This document shows positions 25,286 to 34,481 of a DNA stretch of 64,000 bases, one piece after another. Made by a program: the position numbers and the translations under genes. Every line of letters starts with the position of its first letter. The first letter of the stretch is position 1. The DNA lies in NCBI RefSeq assembly GCF_011297335.1, contig NZ_JAAOTJ010000001.1, forward strand, positions 1,054,001 to 1,118,000, read 5' to 3'. This DNA is from Catellatospora methionotrophica. Lineage in GTDB: Bacteria > Actinomycetota > Actinomycetes > Mycobacteriales > Micromonosporaceae. The notes under the pieces were generated by a model. The model searched no databases. It saw nothing but the letters and a program-made list of their open reading frames with translations, and had not been told where the DNA came from.

Positions 25286-26620
25286 ATGAACGTTCGTGCA
25301 GCGCGGCGAACCTGGTGGAACCTGGCCGCCGTGACAATCATGGGCGCGCTGGCGCTCGTGCCGGCACAGCCCGCGGCCGCGCAGACCGGCGCGATGATCC
25401 AGCCCGTGGACGGGGTCGTCACCGGCGTGCTGGCCAACCGGTGCGGCAGCACCGACAGCGACCACTACGGCGTCGACATCGCCGCCAACAGCGGCAAGGC
25501 CATCGGGGCGGCCTACCCCGGCACGGTGACCTTCGCCGGCTGGACCTCCGGCGGCGGCAACTCCGTCACCGTCAGCCACAGCGCCGGTTACACCACCCGG
25601 TACCTGCACATGGTCCAGGCGCCCTCGGTCGGCGCCGGGCAGACGGTCGGCCAGGGGCAACTGCTCGGATACGTCGGCAGCACCGGCAACTCCACCGGAC
25701 CGCACCTGCACTTCGAGATCCGGCGCAACAACGCCGTCCAGGACCTGAGCCCGGCGTACGGCTGTGGCGGCACCGTCACCAAGGGCGCCCCGATCAACCT
25801 GCCGTTCGCCGACCTGCCCGCCGCCGGCGCGGTCACCGAACGCTTCGCCTTCGTCAACACGGCAGGCGTGCTCCACGTCAAGGACGGCGCGTACACGCCG
25901 TGGCAGCCGGTCAACGCCGGTGGCGCGACGAAGACCGCGCTCGGCGGGAACTGGATCGGCTGGATCCAGAGCGGCGACTTCTACGCCAAGGACGGCGTCT
26001 ACGGCGGCTGGCTGACCATGGCAGGCGGCGGCCAGGTCCGCGACATCGCCATCAGCGGCAACCGGTTCGCGTTCGTCAACACCGCCGGTGTCGCCTACGT
26101 CAAGGACGGACCGTACGCGGCCTGGCAGGCGATCAACTCCGGCGGCGCGACACGGATCGAGCTCGACGGCGACTGGATCGGCGTGATCCAGGGCGGCAGC
26201 TTCCTGGCCAAGCAGGGCATCTACGGCGGCTGGCTGACCATGGCCGGCGGCGGGCAGGTCCGCGACATCGCCATCAGCGGCGAGCGGTTCGCGTTCGTCA
26301 ACGCGGCCGGGATCCTCAGCGCCAAGGACGGGGCGTACACGTCCTGGCGGGCGGTCAACGCGGGCGGCGCGAGCAGGGTGGTGCTCGCGGGGAACTGGAT
26401 CGGCTGGATCCAGTCGGGCGACTTCTACGTCAAGGCCGGGCTGTACGCCGACTGGGTGGCGCTGGCCACGGGTGGGCAGGTGCGTGACGTCGCGGTCAAC
26501 GGCCAGGACTGGTTCGGGTTCATCGGCAGCGGCAGCTTCCACGCCAAGCAGGGCCTGTACACGTCGTGGCTGACGATGGCGGGCGGCGGGCAGGTCAGCG
26601 ACATCGCCGTCGGGGGCTGA
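25286..26620 (+). CDS. Secreted M23 (LytM) metallopeptidase with lectin-like repeats
   Basis: The ATG at 25286 is preceded by AAGGAG at the right distance and starts a 444-aa product with a signal peptide ending near QPAAAQ. The M23 domain (about residues 35-165) has the metal ligands in HYGVDIA and GPHLHFEI, as expected for a zinc glycyl-glycine-type or D,D-endopeptidase acting on peptidoglycan. The C-terminal ~270 residues are repeats built from RFAFVN, VKDG or AKDG, and NWIGWIQSGDFY units, probably a beta-propeller or wall-binding module. It stands between the NRPS operon and the SARP gene but has its own terminator and no evident biosynthetic role. Confidence 0.9.
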   Translation: MNVRAARRTWWNLAAVTIMGALALVPAQPAAAQTGAMIQPVDGVVTGVLANRCGSTDSDHYGVDIAANSGKAIGAAYPGTVTFAGWTSGGGNSVTVSHSAGYTTRYLHMVQAPSVGAGQTVGQGQLLGYVGSTGNSTGPHLHFEIRRNNAVQDLSPAYGCGGTVTKGAPINLPFADLPAAGAVTERFAFVNTAGVLHVKDGAYTPWQPVNAGGATKTALGGNWIGWIQSGDFYAKDGVYGGWLTMAGGGQVRDIAISGNRFAFVNTAGVAYVKDGPYAAWQAINSGGATRIELDGDWIGVIQGGSFLAKQGIYGGWLTMAGGGQVRDIAISGERFAFVNAAGILSAKDGAYTSWRAVNAGGASRVVLAGNWIGWIQSGDFYVKAGLYADWVALATGGQVRDVAVNGQDWFGFIGSGSFHAKQGLYTSWLTMAGGGQVSDIAVGG

Positions 26621-26628
26621 CGCGGGCC

Positions 26629-26654
26629 GGCGGGAGCGCGTGCGCGCTCCCGCC
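26629..26654 (+). terminator. Hairpin terminator after the M23 peptidase gene
   Basis: A perfect inverted repeat (GGCGGGAGCGCG / CGCGCTCCCGCC) begins eight bases after the stop codon. The two arms are separated by only two bases, so the innermost pairs must open to form a loop. Confidence 0.8.
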
Positions 26655-26720
26655 CCGTGCGGCCTTGCCGCCGTTCGGTGGAGCCGACACCAACCTTGCG
26701 CGGAGTGAGGAGTGCCGAAC

Positions 26721-26735
26721 GTTGAGTCACTCAAC
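26721..26735. promoter_or_regulatory. 15-bp palindrome GTTGAGTCACTCAAC upstream of the SARP gene
   Basis: A perfect 7-1-7 inverted repeat lies about 190 bp upstream of the SARP start. It overlaps one of two CAACCTTG copies. It is a plausible operator for the pathway regulator, but the cognate protein is unknown. Confidence 0.45.
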
Positions 26736-26927
26736 CTTGAGAAACGATCGGCGATCGGGTGATCCGGCACTACCCATACGGCCGAATGGATGAGGCCATG
26801 GGGTCGGCCTCGGCGTCGCGGACTGGTTCATCGATACAGCGCCATGATTGGCTAGGGCGACCGGGGCAGTTGATCTCTCCGCCTCGCGGAACGACTCGCA
26901 TCGACGCGTATGGGGGCGGGTGTGCAG

Positions 26928-28706
26928 ATGCTAGAGGTGGATCTGCTGGGACCGGTCGAGGTCCGAGTGCCGGGGCACACCGTTTCGCTGTCGCCACTCG
27001 AACGCAACCTGGTGGTCGTCCTCGCCCTGGCCAAGGGAACCGTCGTATCCACGGCCAGGATCATCGACTGCATGTGGGGCGAGCGGCCCCCGGCGTCGCC
27101 GCGGTCGCGGGTGCAGGGCCTCGTCTCGTCACTGCGCCGCAAGGTGGGCGAGGCGCTGCTGACCCGGCATCCCGGCTACCTGCTCGATCCGGCGGCCTGC
27201 GTGGTGGATGTGGACAGGTGCCAGGAGCTGGCGCGCCAGTCGCGCCTGGCCCAGTCCCCCGGCGAGATCGCCGGCTGGCTCAGGCAGTCGCTGGCCGTCT
27301 GGCGCGGAGAGGCACTGGACGGCGTCGACGTGCCCGGCGTGGAGGTGGACCGGGCGCGCCTGGGCGAGCTGCGCGTCGCGTTGCTGGAGGAGCGGTTCGC
27401 CGCCGAGCTCGACGCGGGCAACCATGCGGAGGTGGTCGGCGAGATCAGTGCCGCGGTGGCCGAACATCCGCTGCGTGAGCGGCTGGCGGGGCAGCTCATG
27501 GCGGCGCTGTACCGGTGCCGCCGGCAGGCCGACGCGCTGAAGGCGTACCAGGCGCTGCGCGATCGGCTCGCCGAGGAGTTGGGCGGCGATCCCTGCGCGG
27601 AGCTGCGCAACCTGCACGCGTCCATTCTCCGGGGCGAGGACGACTACGCGCCGTCCATGCCGGAGCGGCCACGGCGCGGCGAGCTCAGACCCGCGCAGCT
27701 TCCGGCGAGCGTCGGCCACTTCACCGGCCGCGAGCGGGAGATGTCGGTGCTCACCAGAGCGGTGGACACCGACTACGACGAACCCCAGATCCTGCTGGTG
27801 TCGGGGGCGGGCGGTCTGGGCAAGACCGCGCTGGTGGTGCGCTGGGCTCAGCTGAGTGCGGCGCGTTTCCCGGATGGACAGATCTTCCTCGACCTGCACG
27901 GCGATCAGACCCCGCCCGCGGAGGTCGCGGCGGCGGCGCTGGCGGCGCTGGGCACGGCAGCCGAGGACGTCCCGCCGACGGCAGACGGGCGGGCGGCGCT
28001 CTACCGCACGCTGCTCAGCGGGCGGCAGGTGCTGATCATCGCCGACGACGCCGACTCCGTGGGGCAGGTTCTGCCGCTGGTGCCGCCGGAACCGGGCAGC
28101 CGCCTGGTGGTGACAAGCCGTCGGCGGCTTCCCGCGCTGGCCACCCACCACGCGGTGCAGGCGCTGGCGATCGGGCCGCTCGGCCCGCAGGACACCTACG
28201 AACTGCTGGCCCGGATCGTGGGTCGGCAGCGCCTGGCGGATCGGGCGCTGACCCGCGTCGTCGCGTGGTGCGGCGGCTGGCCGCTGGCGATCCGGTCGGT
28301 GGCCGCGCTGCTGGCGGCCCGACCAGGCCAATCCATCGCCTCCTTCGCCGACGAGCTGTGGGAGCAGGGCGACGGGCTCGTCCTCGGCGGCGAGCAGCGC
28401 AGCGTCCAGGCCGCGCTGGCCGGGGCGTACGCGACACTGAGCCCTGCGGCGGCACACCTGTTCATCCGCCTGGGGCTGACCGGCCAGCCGTCGTTCCAGC
28501 TGCGCAGCGCCGCCGCCGACGCCCATCTGGGCCACACCCGGCGGCTGTTCGACGAGCTGGTCGCGGCGAACCTCATCGTGGCGGCCGGGTCGGACGGCTA
28601 CCGGTTCCACGATCTGGTGCACCGCTTCGCCGTGCGCTGTGCCGATGAACTCAACGCATGGCGGATCCCCATCGAATCCGTGGTCGATTTACAGCGGCTG
28701 ATGTGA
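26928..28706 (+). CDS. SARP/AfsR-type pathway regulator with NB-ARC ATPase domain and a TTA codon
   Basis: The 592-aa product (ATG at 26928, seven bases after GGGGGCGGG; in-frame starts at 26910 and 26922 are alternatives) has an OmpR-like winged-helix DNA-binding domain (about 1-90), a BTAD domain (about 95-245; YQALRDRLAEELG), and an NB-ARC domain with P-loop GAGGLGKT near residue 297 and Walker B VLIIADDAD. AfsR-family proteins lacking the TPR tail are typical cluster activators. The gene lies 39 bp upstream of the plus-strand biosynthetic operon and may also control the minus-strand NRPS operon. The fifth codon from the end is TTA (28689-28691), the rare leucine codon read by the bldA tRNA, so its translation may be developmentally limited. 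Confidence 0.9.
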   Translation: MLEVDLLGPVEVRVPGHTVSLSPLERNLVVVLALAKGTVVSTARIIDCMWGERPPASPRSRVQGLVSSLRRKVGEALLTRHPGYLLDPAACVVDVDRCQELARQSRLAQSPGEIAGWLRQSLAVWRGEALDGVDVPGVEVDRARLGELRVALLEERFAAELDAGNHAEVVGEISAAVAEHPLRERLAGQLMAALYRCRRQADALKAYQALRDRLAEELGGDPCAELRNLHASILRGEDDYAPSMPERPRRGELRPAQLPASVGHFTGREREMSVLTRAVDTDYDEPQILLVSGAGGLGKTALVVRWAQLSAARFPDGQIFLDLHGDQTPPAEVAAAALAALGTAAEDVPPTADGRAALYRTLLSGRQVLIIADDADSVGQVLPLVPPEPGSRLVVTSRRRLPALATHHAVQALAIGPLGPQDTYELLARIVGRQRLADRALTRVVAWCGGWPLAIRSVAALLAARPGQSIASFADELWEQGDGLVLGGEQRSVQAALAGAYATLSPAAAHLFIRLGLTGQPSFQLRSAAADAHLGHTRRLFDELVAANLIVAAGSDGYRFHDLVHRFAVRCADELNAWRIPIESVVDLQRLM

Positions 28707-28745
28707 TGGTCACCTCCTGACCCGCGAGGGGGGAGGAGGTGTCAC

Positions 28746-30179
28746 GTGAGCCTGATCGAGGCGTTTCTCGCAGCCGCCGAGACGTATCCGCAGCGGACGG
28801 CGATCGACCACAACGGGCGGTCGATCCGCTACGCGGAGCTGGCCCAAGCCGTATGGGCGGTGGCGGACCTGCTCGGGCCGAGTCCCGGCACGGTCGGGGT
28901 CCCGGTGACGTACTCGCCGGGCACGATCGCCACGATGCTGGGGATCTGGGCCGCCGGGGGCGCGTACTGCCCGGTGGATCCGGCGTTCCCGGCGCAGCGG
29001 CAGCAGGCGATGCTGACGGCGGCCGGCTGCCGGACCGTGTTCGACCCGGCCGACGTGCCCTGGCACGCCACCGGAAGCCGCGCGCCCCACCGGCCCCTGG
29101 CCGCGGTCGACGCCGAACGGCCCGCGTACATCCTGTTCACCTCAGGCTCGACCGGCCAGCCCAAGCCGGTGGTCACGCCCCGGCGCGCGATCGCCACGAC
29201 GGTCGGCTCGCTGCGCGACCTGTTCGACATCGCGGCAGACGACCGGGTCCTGCAGTTCGCCTCGCTGAACTGGGACACCTGCTTCGAGGAGATCCTGCCG
29301 ACACTGACCGCGGGGGCCTGCCTGGTCATGAACGACGAGGCCCACACCGGCTCCTTCGTCCGGTTCCTGCGCCTGGTCGAGCGCCAGGCGGTCACGGTCC
29401 TGGATCTGCCGACGGCGTTCTGGCACGAACTCGTGCACTACCTGGTGGAGGACCGCTTCGCGCTGCCGGCGGACCTGCGCCTGGTCATCATCGGCGGGGA
29501 GGCCGCCAGCCCGGCCCGGCTCAGCGACTGGGCCGCGCTGGACACCGCACACCTCAGGCTGCTGAACACGTACGGCTGCACCGAGACGACGCTCATCACG
29601 CACGCGGGCGACCTGTGCGGGCCGCAGGCCAAGAACCAGCCGGACACCTTCACCCAGGTCCCGATCGGCTGGCCGCTGCCGCACGTCCTGCAGCACGTCA
29701 GCGAACAGGGTGAGCTGACCATCGGCGGGCCCTGCCTGGCGCTGGGCTACCGGGGCCTGCCGGAGGCGACCGAGCAGCGCTTCACGACCGTCGGCGGGGT
29801 GCGGTTCTTCCGCACCGGCGACCGGGTCGAAGCGGCGCCGGACGGGATGCTGACCCACTGCGGCAGGCTCGACAGCGAGATCAAGATCCGGGGCATCCGG
29901 GTCAACCCGGCCGAGGTCGAAGTGCACCTGGCCGCCCACCCGTCGGTGGCGGCGGTGGTCGTCGCCGGGGTCACCGTCGCCGATCACGTGGCGCTGGCCG
30001 CGTTCGTGGTGCCGCGGCCGCACGCCGACCCGGCCGCCCTGGACGCCGAGCTGCGCGCGTTCCTGGACAGCCGGGTCCCCCGGCATCTCGTACCCAGCCG
30101 GATATCGATCGTCGGCGAACTGCCGCACACCGCCACCGGCAAGATCGACCGCGAATTCATGAGGAGGCACCTGTCATGA
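28746..30179 (+). CDS. Stand-alone NRPS adenylation domain for a basic amino acid (beta-lysine-like code)
   Basis: The GTG at 28746 follows GGGAGGAGG. The 477-aa protein is an A domain alone: A3 FTSGSTGQPKP, A5 NTYGCTETTL, A7 FRTGDRV, A8 IRGIRVNPAEVE and A10 TATGKIDRE. By hand alignment to GrsA its ten-residue code is about D-T-E-D-I-G-T-L-I-K. Two acidic pocket residues suggest a positively charged side chain, and the code is very close to the one I recall for beta-lysine activation in viomycin-type pathways. It would load the PCP encoded by the next gene, whose ATG overlaps its TGA. Lysine or another diamino acid remains possible, and no aminomutase gene is in the window. Confidence 0.85.
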   Translation: MSLIEAFLAAAETYPQRTAIDHNGRSIRYAELAQAVWAVADLLGPSPGTVGVPVTYSPGTIATMLGIWAAGGAYCPVDPAFPAQRQQAMLTAAGCRTVFDPADVPWHATGSRAPHRPLAAVDAERPAYILFTSGSTGQPKPVVTPRRAIATTVGSLRDLFDIAADDRVLQFASLNWDTCFEEILPTLTAGACLVMNDEAHTGSFVRFLRLVERQAVTVLDLPTAFWHELVHYLVEDRFALPADLRLVIIGGEAASPARLSDWAALDTAHLRLLNTYGCTETTLITHAGDLCGPQAKNQPDTFTQVPIGWPLPHVLQHVSEQGELTIGGPCLALGYRGLPEATEQRFTTVGGVRFFRTGDRVEAAPDGMLTHCGRLDSEIKIRGIRVNPAEVEVHLAAHPSVAAVVVAGVTVADHVALAAFVVPRPHADPAALDAELRAFLDSRVPRHLVPSRISIVGELPHTATGKIDREFMRRHLS

Positions 30180-30394
30180 GCGTTGAGGGCGTCTCGGCCA
30201 TCTTCGGCCGCGTACTGCAGGTCGGCGACGTGGGGAGCGAGTCCGACTTCTTCACACTGGGCGGCGACTCGCTGCTGGCCACCCGCGTGCTGAGCGCGGT
30301 GGCCCGCGAATACGGAGTCGAGCTGTCGTTCGACGACTTCGCCGACGCGCCCACCCCGGCCGCGCTGGCTGAACGCATCGCGAGCCTGCGGTGA
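30176..30394 (+). CDS. Stand-alone peptidyl carrier protein
   Basis: At 72 aa this is a discrete carrier domain with the phosphopantetheine Ser in GGDSLLATRV near residue 32 and the usual four-helix pattern. Its ATG overlaps the stop of the A-domain gene and its stop overlaps the start of the amine oxidase gene. The order suggests that the adenylated amino acid is held on this PCP while the oxidase acts on it. Confidence 0.92.
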   Translation: MSVEGVSAIFGRVLQVGDVGSESDFFTLGGDSLLATRVLSAVAREYGVELSFDDFADAPTPAALAERIASLR

Positions 30395-31722
30395 GCCGAG
30401 TGGTCGTCGTCGGGGCGGGCCTGGCGGGCCTGACCGCCGCCACCGACCTGAGCCGGGCCGGGGTCGAGGTGACCGTGCTGGAGGCCCGCGACCGGGTCGG
30501 CGGGCGTACGCACGGCATCGAGGTAGCCCCCGGAGCGTGGATCGACGCCGGTGCCGCCTACCTCGGCGACCGGCACACCGACCTGGCCAAGACCATCGCC
30601 GACCTGGGCCTCAAGACGGTCCCGACCACGATGCGGGGACAGAGCCGGTTCGTGCTCGGCCACGGCCGGGTCACCCGCGAGGGCCGCTTCCCGCCGCTGA
30701 GCGCGGTGGCCCTGGGCGACCTGTTCGACCGCCTCGACGACCTGGTCCAGCGCGTACGCGTGGACGCCCCGTGGCGCTCCGGCATCCCCGACGACGAGAC
30801 CGCCGCCGCCTGGGCGCAGCGCGAACTCACCCGTCCCGACGCGCGTGCGTTCTTCCCGCTGTTCCTCGGCGAGATGATGGCCGCCGACCCGGCCGACGTC
30901 TCCGTCCTGCACATGGCGTTCTACCTGGCCAGCGGCGGCGGCCTGCGCTACCTCAACGCGTTCGAGGGCGGCGCGCAGGACAGCCGCGTCGACGCGGGCG
31001 CCCACCAGTTGTGCCGCCGCCTGGCCGACGGCCTCGGTCCGGGCGTGGTCCGCCTGGACACGGCGGTGCACACCATCGACCAGACCGGACGGTCCGCCAC
31101 GGTCCACAGCGCGAGCGCGACGTACACCTGCGACGCCGTCGTGGTCGCCGTGCCACCCGCGCTCGCCGACGAGATCCGGCTGCTGCCCGACGCGCCGGTG
31201 CGGCGCACGACGCCGGGCACCGCACCGGGCCGCGCAGTGAAGGTGCACCTGATCTACCCCACGCCGCTGTGGCGTGAGCAGGGACTGTCGGGCTGGTCGG
31301 TCAACGCCGACGGGCCGCTGATGTCCACCGTCGACGACTCCCCCGCCTACGGGGAGGTCGGCGTGCTGACCGGCTTCGTCACCGGGCGCGAGGCGACCCG
31401 GTACGCGGCGCTGACACCTGCCGAGCAGCGCCGCGAAGCCCTCGCCCAGGCGGCGGCGATCTTCCCGAGCCTGCCGGAGCCGACCGGGTTCCAGGTGAGC
31501 AACTGGGTCACCGAGCGGTACAGCCGGGGCTGCTACGCGGCGCTGCTCGGCCCCGGCGACTGGAACCTGCTCGGCCCGCACCTGACGACCCCGCACGGCC
31601 GCGTCCACTGGGCGGGCGCGGAGACCAGCACCGAGTACTTCGGGCTCATGGAAGGCGCGATCCGCTCCGGGCACCGCGCTGCCGCACAAATCCTGGCACA
31701 GCACCGACCCCAGCAAGCATGA
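30391..31722 (+). CDS. Flavin-dependent amine oxidase (MAO family)
   Basis: The 443-aa protein has the N-terminal dinucleotide-binding motif VVGAGLAGLTAATDL, the adjacent ARDRVGGRTHG of the MAO family, and a C-terminal FAD-binding segment (VHWAGAETSTEYFGLMEGAIRSG lies at about 405-427). Such enzymes oxidise amines, or desaturate next to nitrogen, using oxygen. The GTG start overlaps the PCP stop (GTGA). With an A domain and PCP directly upstream, its substrate is probably the carrier-bound amino acid or the amine derived from it. It could instead act on a later free intermediate. Confidence 0.9.
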   Translation: MSRVVVVGAGLAGLTAATDLSRAGVEVTVLEARDRVGGRTHGIEVAPGAWIDAGAAYLGDRHTDLAKTIADLGLKTVPTTMRGQSRFVLGHGRVTREGRFPPLSAVALGDLFDRLDDLVQRVRVDAPWRSGIPDDETAAAWAQRELTRPDARAFFPLFLGEMMAADPADVSVLHMAFYLASGGGLRYLNAFEGGAQDSRVDAGAHQLCRRLADGLGPGVVRLDTAVHTIDQTGRSATVHSASATYTCDAVVVAVPPALADEIRLLPDAPVRRTTPGTAPGRAVKVHLIYPTPLWREQGLSGWSVNADGPLMSTVDDSPAYGEVGVLTGFVTGREATRYAALTPAEQRREALAQAAAIFPSLPEPTGFQVSNWVTERYSRGCYAALLGPGDWNLLGPHLTTPHGRVHWAGAETSTEYFGLMEGAIRSGHRAAAQILAQHRPQQA

Positions 31723-31734
31723 GAGGAGACGACG

Positions 31735-33435
31735 GTGAGTGACCCCACCCCCATCGCACCCCTGGCGGTACGCCAGCAGTTCATGACCGAGCCGCGGCTC
31801 GGCGCGGGCAACTTCCTCGACTACGCCGCCGCGATGAACCCCCACCGCGACGTGCCCTACGCGTTCACCCACCACACCGACCACCGGGGCGCGGTCGTGC
31901 TGCGCGGGCACAGCCTGCGTGACCTGGTCGCCCTGCGCGACCAGTACGCCAAGTGGTACCACGCCAACGGGGTGCGCCCCGGCGAGCCGGTGGGCGTCGT
32001 CGTCGCCGAAGGCCTCGCGCCGATCGTGCACTTCATGGCGCTCAACGCGCTGGGCGCCATCCCGGCGCTGGTCAACGACGCGATGCGCATCGACGTGATG
32101 GTGCGCTACCTCAACCACGTCGGGGTCGTGGGCGTGGTCGCCGACGACACCACCCGCCTGCTCAGCGCCTACCGGCAGGACCCGCGGCAGCGGCCGCGTT
32201 TCATCGCCCTGGCCGCCGAGGTCGCCGCCTTCGACGCCGCGGCGGCTCCGCTGCCGGAGGGATACCCGTTCAAGCACGCCGACGACGACATCGTCGCGCT
32301 GATCCACTCCTCGGGCACCACCGGCACGCCGAAGTCGACGATGCTGGGCCACCGGTCGTTCTGGGACGGCAAGCAGCCCCGCATGACCCGCTTCCCGGCC
32401 GAGCCGTACGACCGGCTGATGTCGCTCATGCCGCACACCCACGCCGGCGGCCTGAGCTACTTCCTCACCGCGACCCTGCTCGGGCTGCCGACCGTCGTCA
32501 TGGGCGACTGGCGGCGCGTCACGGTCGAGCCGGTGATGGAGGCGTTCCAGCCGACCATGCTCGCCTCGTTCCCCCGCACCTACGTCGAACTGGCCACCGG
32601 CGACCTGCCGGTCAAGGGCGCGGCCAGGGTCCATTCGTGGTTCAACACCGCCGACGCGGCCCACTACGGGCACGTCCGTCGCCTGGTGACGCTCGGCGAG
32701 CGCCCGGCCGGGCTGATCAAACCCTGGCTGCTGCCGTCCGAGGCGGCCGACGAGCAGCCGCTGCCGGGATCGCGCTACGTCGACGGCCTGGGCTCATCCG
32801 AGATGGGCATGGCCCTGTTCGGTGGCCTGTTCACACCTGAGACGCCGCGCAACGACCGGTGCGTGGGCAAGCCGACCGAGGTCTGCACCGCCACCGTGCT
32901 CGACGACGACGGCAACGAGGTCCCCGTCGGCACCGCCGGCATGCTGGCGATCAAGAGCCCGTCGCTGACGCCCGGCTACTGGAAGGCCGAGCGGCTGACC
33001 GAGAGCTTCGAGCTCAACGGCTGGTGGCTCACCGGCGACGTGGCCCGCCAGGACGCCGACGGCAACTTCTACCACCTCGACCGCACCGTCGACGTCATCG
33101 ACACCGCCGCCGGGCCGGTCTACAGCCTGGAACTGGAGGAGGTCCTGCTCGCCGACTGCGCCGAACTCGTCCGCGACGGCGTGGTGATCGGGGTGCCCGC
33201 CCGCGACGGGATCGCCCAGGAACCGATCGCGGTGGTGCAACTGCAGGCCGATGCGCCCGAGCGCACGCCCGAGGCGATCCTCGACCGCGCCAACAAGCAA
33301 CTGCTCGACAAGGGCCTGCATCCGCTGGCGGCCGTCACCGTCGCCGAGACGGCCGGGGACTACCCGCTGGGCCCGACCGGCAAGGTCCTCAAGCGGGAGC
33401 TGCGCACCAGATTCTCGTCCCTGCTGCGGCCGTGA
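31735..33435 (+). CDS. Acyl-adenylating enzyme (AMP-binding, CoA-ligase-like)
   Basis: The 566-aa GTG-started protein has the ANL fold: P-loop HSSGTTGTPKSTM near residue 195, an A5-like GLGSSEMGMALF, A7 LTGDVARQD, and the C-terminal catalytic Lys in GPTGKVLKRE. It activates a carboxylic acid as the acyl-AMP and probably transfers it to CoA or a carrier. It is more similar in layout to acyl-CoA synthetases than to NRPS A domains, so an amino acid substrate is not assumed. It lies 12 bp after the oxidase gene with GAGAGGAGA as ribosome binding site. Confidence 0.85.
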   Translation: MSDPTPIAPLAVRQQFMTEPRLGAGNFLDYAAAMNPHRDVPYAFTHHTDHRGAVVLRGHSLRDLVALRDQYAKWYHANGVRPGEPVGVVVAEGLAPIVHFMALNALGAIPALVNDAMRIDVMVRYLNHVGVVGVVADDTTRLLSAYRQDPRQRPRFIALAAEVAAFDAAAAPLPEGYPFKHADDDIVALIHSSGTTGTPKSTMLGHRSFWDGKQPRMTRFPAEPYDRLMSLMPHTHAGGLSYFLTATLLGLPTVVMGDWRRVTVEPVMEAFQPTMLASFPRTYVELATGDLPVKGAARVHSWFNTADAAHYGHVRRLVTLGERPAGLIKPWLLPSEAADEQPLPGSRYVDGLGSSEMGMALFGGLFTPETPRNDRCVGKPTEVCTATVLDDDGNEVPVGTAGMLAIKSPSLTPGYWKAERLTESFELNGWWLTGDVARQDADGNFYHLDRTVDVIDTAAGPVYSLELEEVLLADCAELVRDGVVIGVPARDGIAQEPIAVVQLQADAPERTPEAILDRANKQLLDKGLHPLAAVTVAETAGDYPLGPTGKVLKRELRTRFSSLLRP

Positions 33436-33446
33436 GGAGGACGACC

Positions 33447-34481
33447 ATGCCTGACCACGACGGCACGCTGCGCCGCATGTGCTGGGTCTTCCCCGACCGG
33501 GAGTCGACCATGGCCCTGGCGATGTGGCACCCGTTCTTCTGGGACACCTACGCCGAAGTCGCCGAGGAACTAGGGATGACCTGGTGCCGCCACGCACCCG
33601 ACGCCATCACCGTCGACGGTCTCGACACCGGCAAACCCCGCGTGTTCCACGAGGGCGAACCGGTCACCCCCGGCGACACCCTGTTCATCACCGCCCTGTA
33701 CTCGCTGCCGTACCAGGCGATGGACATCTTCAACCAGTACGCCCTCTACGCCGTGCTCGAACAGCTCGGCTTCTACCTGCCGTTCCCGCCGGGCCTGTCC
33801 CCGATCGCCAACGACAAGCTGGCGACCCTGCTGTACTTCGCCGACTCCCCGATCCCGCCCATCCCCACCGTCCGGGTCGGCACCGGCCGCGACACCGGCA
33901 AGTACGGCTATGAGGCCGCGCTGGACAACCTGACCTATCCGGCGATCGTCAAACCGTCGGGCTGGTGCGGCGGCGGCGGGGTCAACCTGGCCCGCAGCGC
34001 CGAGGACATCCGGGGCCTGGCAACCCTCGCCCAGGGCGGCGACACGTCCCTGGTGATCCAGCCCTACCTCGGCGACGGCACCGTCGACTACCGGGTCTAC
34101 GTCATCGACGGCGAACCCCACCCCCACGTGCTGCGTCGTACGCCCGAAGCCGGGTCGCCGGTGTCCAACGCCAGCCGCGGCGGGATCATGGACTTCCCGC
34201 CCGTGCCACCGGAACTGGCCGAGGCGGCCGCCTACTTCGCCCGCAAGCTGCCGATCCCGTTCTTCTGCATCGACTTCCTGCACGACGGCGAGCGGTTCTG
34301 GTTCTCCGAACTCGAACCCGACGGCGTGATCGCCCCCGAGTTCGACGACCCGGACCGGACCCTGCAACGCGACATGATCCGCGCCCGCTTCACCGCGTAC
34401 CGCAGCGGGCACCGGCGCTGGCTGGCCTCCGGCGGCGCGCTGTCCTTCAACCCGGCCAACCTCGGACTGGTGACACGATGA
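33447..34481 (+). CDS. ATP-grasp ligase
   Basis: The ATG at 33447 follows GAGGAGG, just after the previous stop, and gives 344 aa. The central and C-terminal parts show the ATP-grasp pattern: the Lys/glycine loop in PAIVKPSGWCGGGG near residue 170, IQPYLGDGTVDYRVYVIDG, and metal-binding acidic residues in FCIDFLHDG and FSELEPDG. RimK-like ATP-grasp enzymes join a carboxyl group, as the acyl phosphate, to an amine. In this operon it probably forms an amide bond without an NRPS C domain. Its partners are not predictable. Confidence 0.82.
   Translation: MPDHDGTLRRMCWVFPDRESTMALAMWHPFFWDTYAEVAEELGMTWCRHAPDAITVDGLDTGKPRVFHEGEPVTPGDTLFITALYSLPYQAMDIFNQYALYAVLEQLGFYLPFPPGLSPIANDKLATLLYFADSPIPPIPTVRVGTGRDTGKYGYEAALDNLTYPAIVKPSGWCGGGGVNLARSAEDIRGLATLAQGGDTSLVIQPYLGDGTVDYRVYVIDGEPHPHVLRRTPEAGSPVSNASRGGIMDFPPVPPELAEAAAYFARKLPIPFFCIDFLHDGERFWFSELEPDGVIAPEFDDPDRTLQRDMIRARFTAYRSGHRRWLASGGALSFNPANLGLVTR

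Larger units (their letters stand above)
26621..26927. other. Intergenic region upstream of the SARP gene
   Basis: About 300 bp without a gene. After the M23 terminator it holds a perfect palindrome at 26721-26735 and two copies of CAACCTTG (26691-26698 and 26732-26739), one of which overlaps the palindrome. The SARP ribosome binding site GGGGGCGGG is at 26912-26920. Confidence 0.55.

Noticed and set aside
30157-32673. 838-codon minus-strand ORF over the amine oxidase and ligase genes
   Set aside because: High G+C keeps the antisense frame open; the plus-strand frames hold the true motifs and couple to each other.
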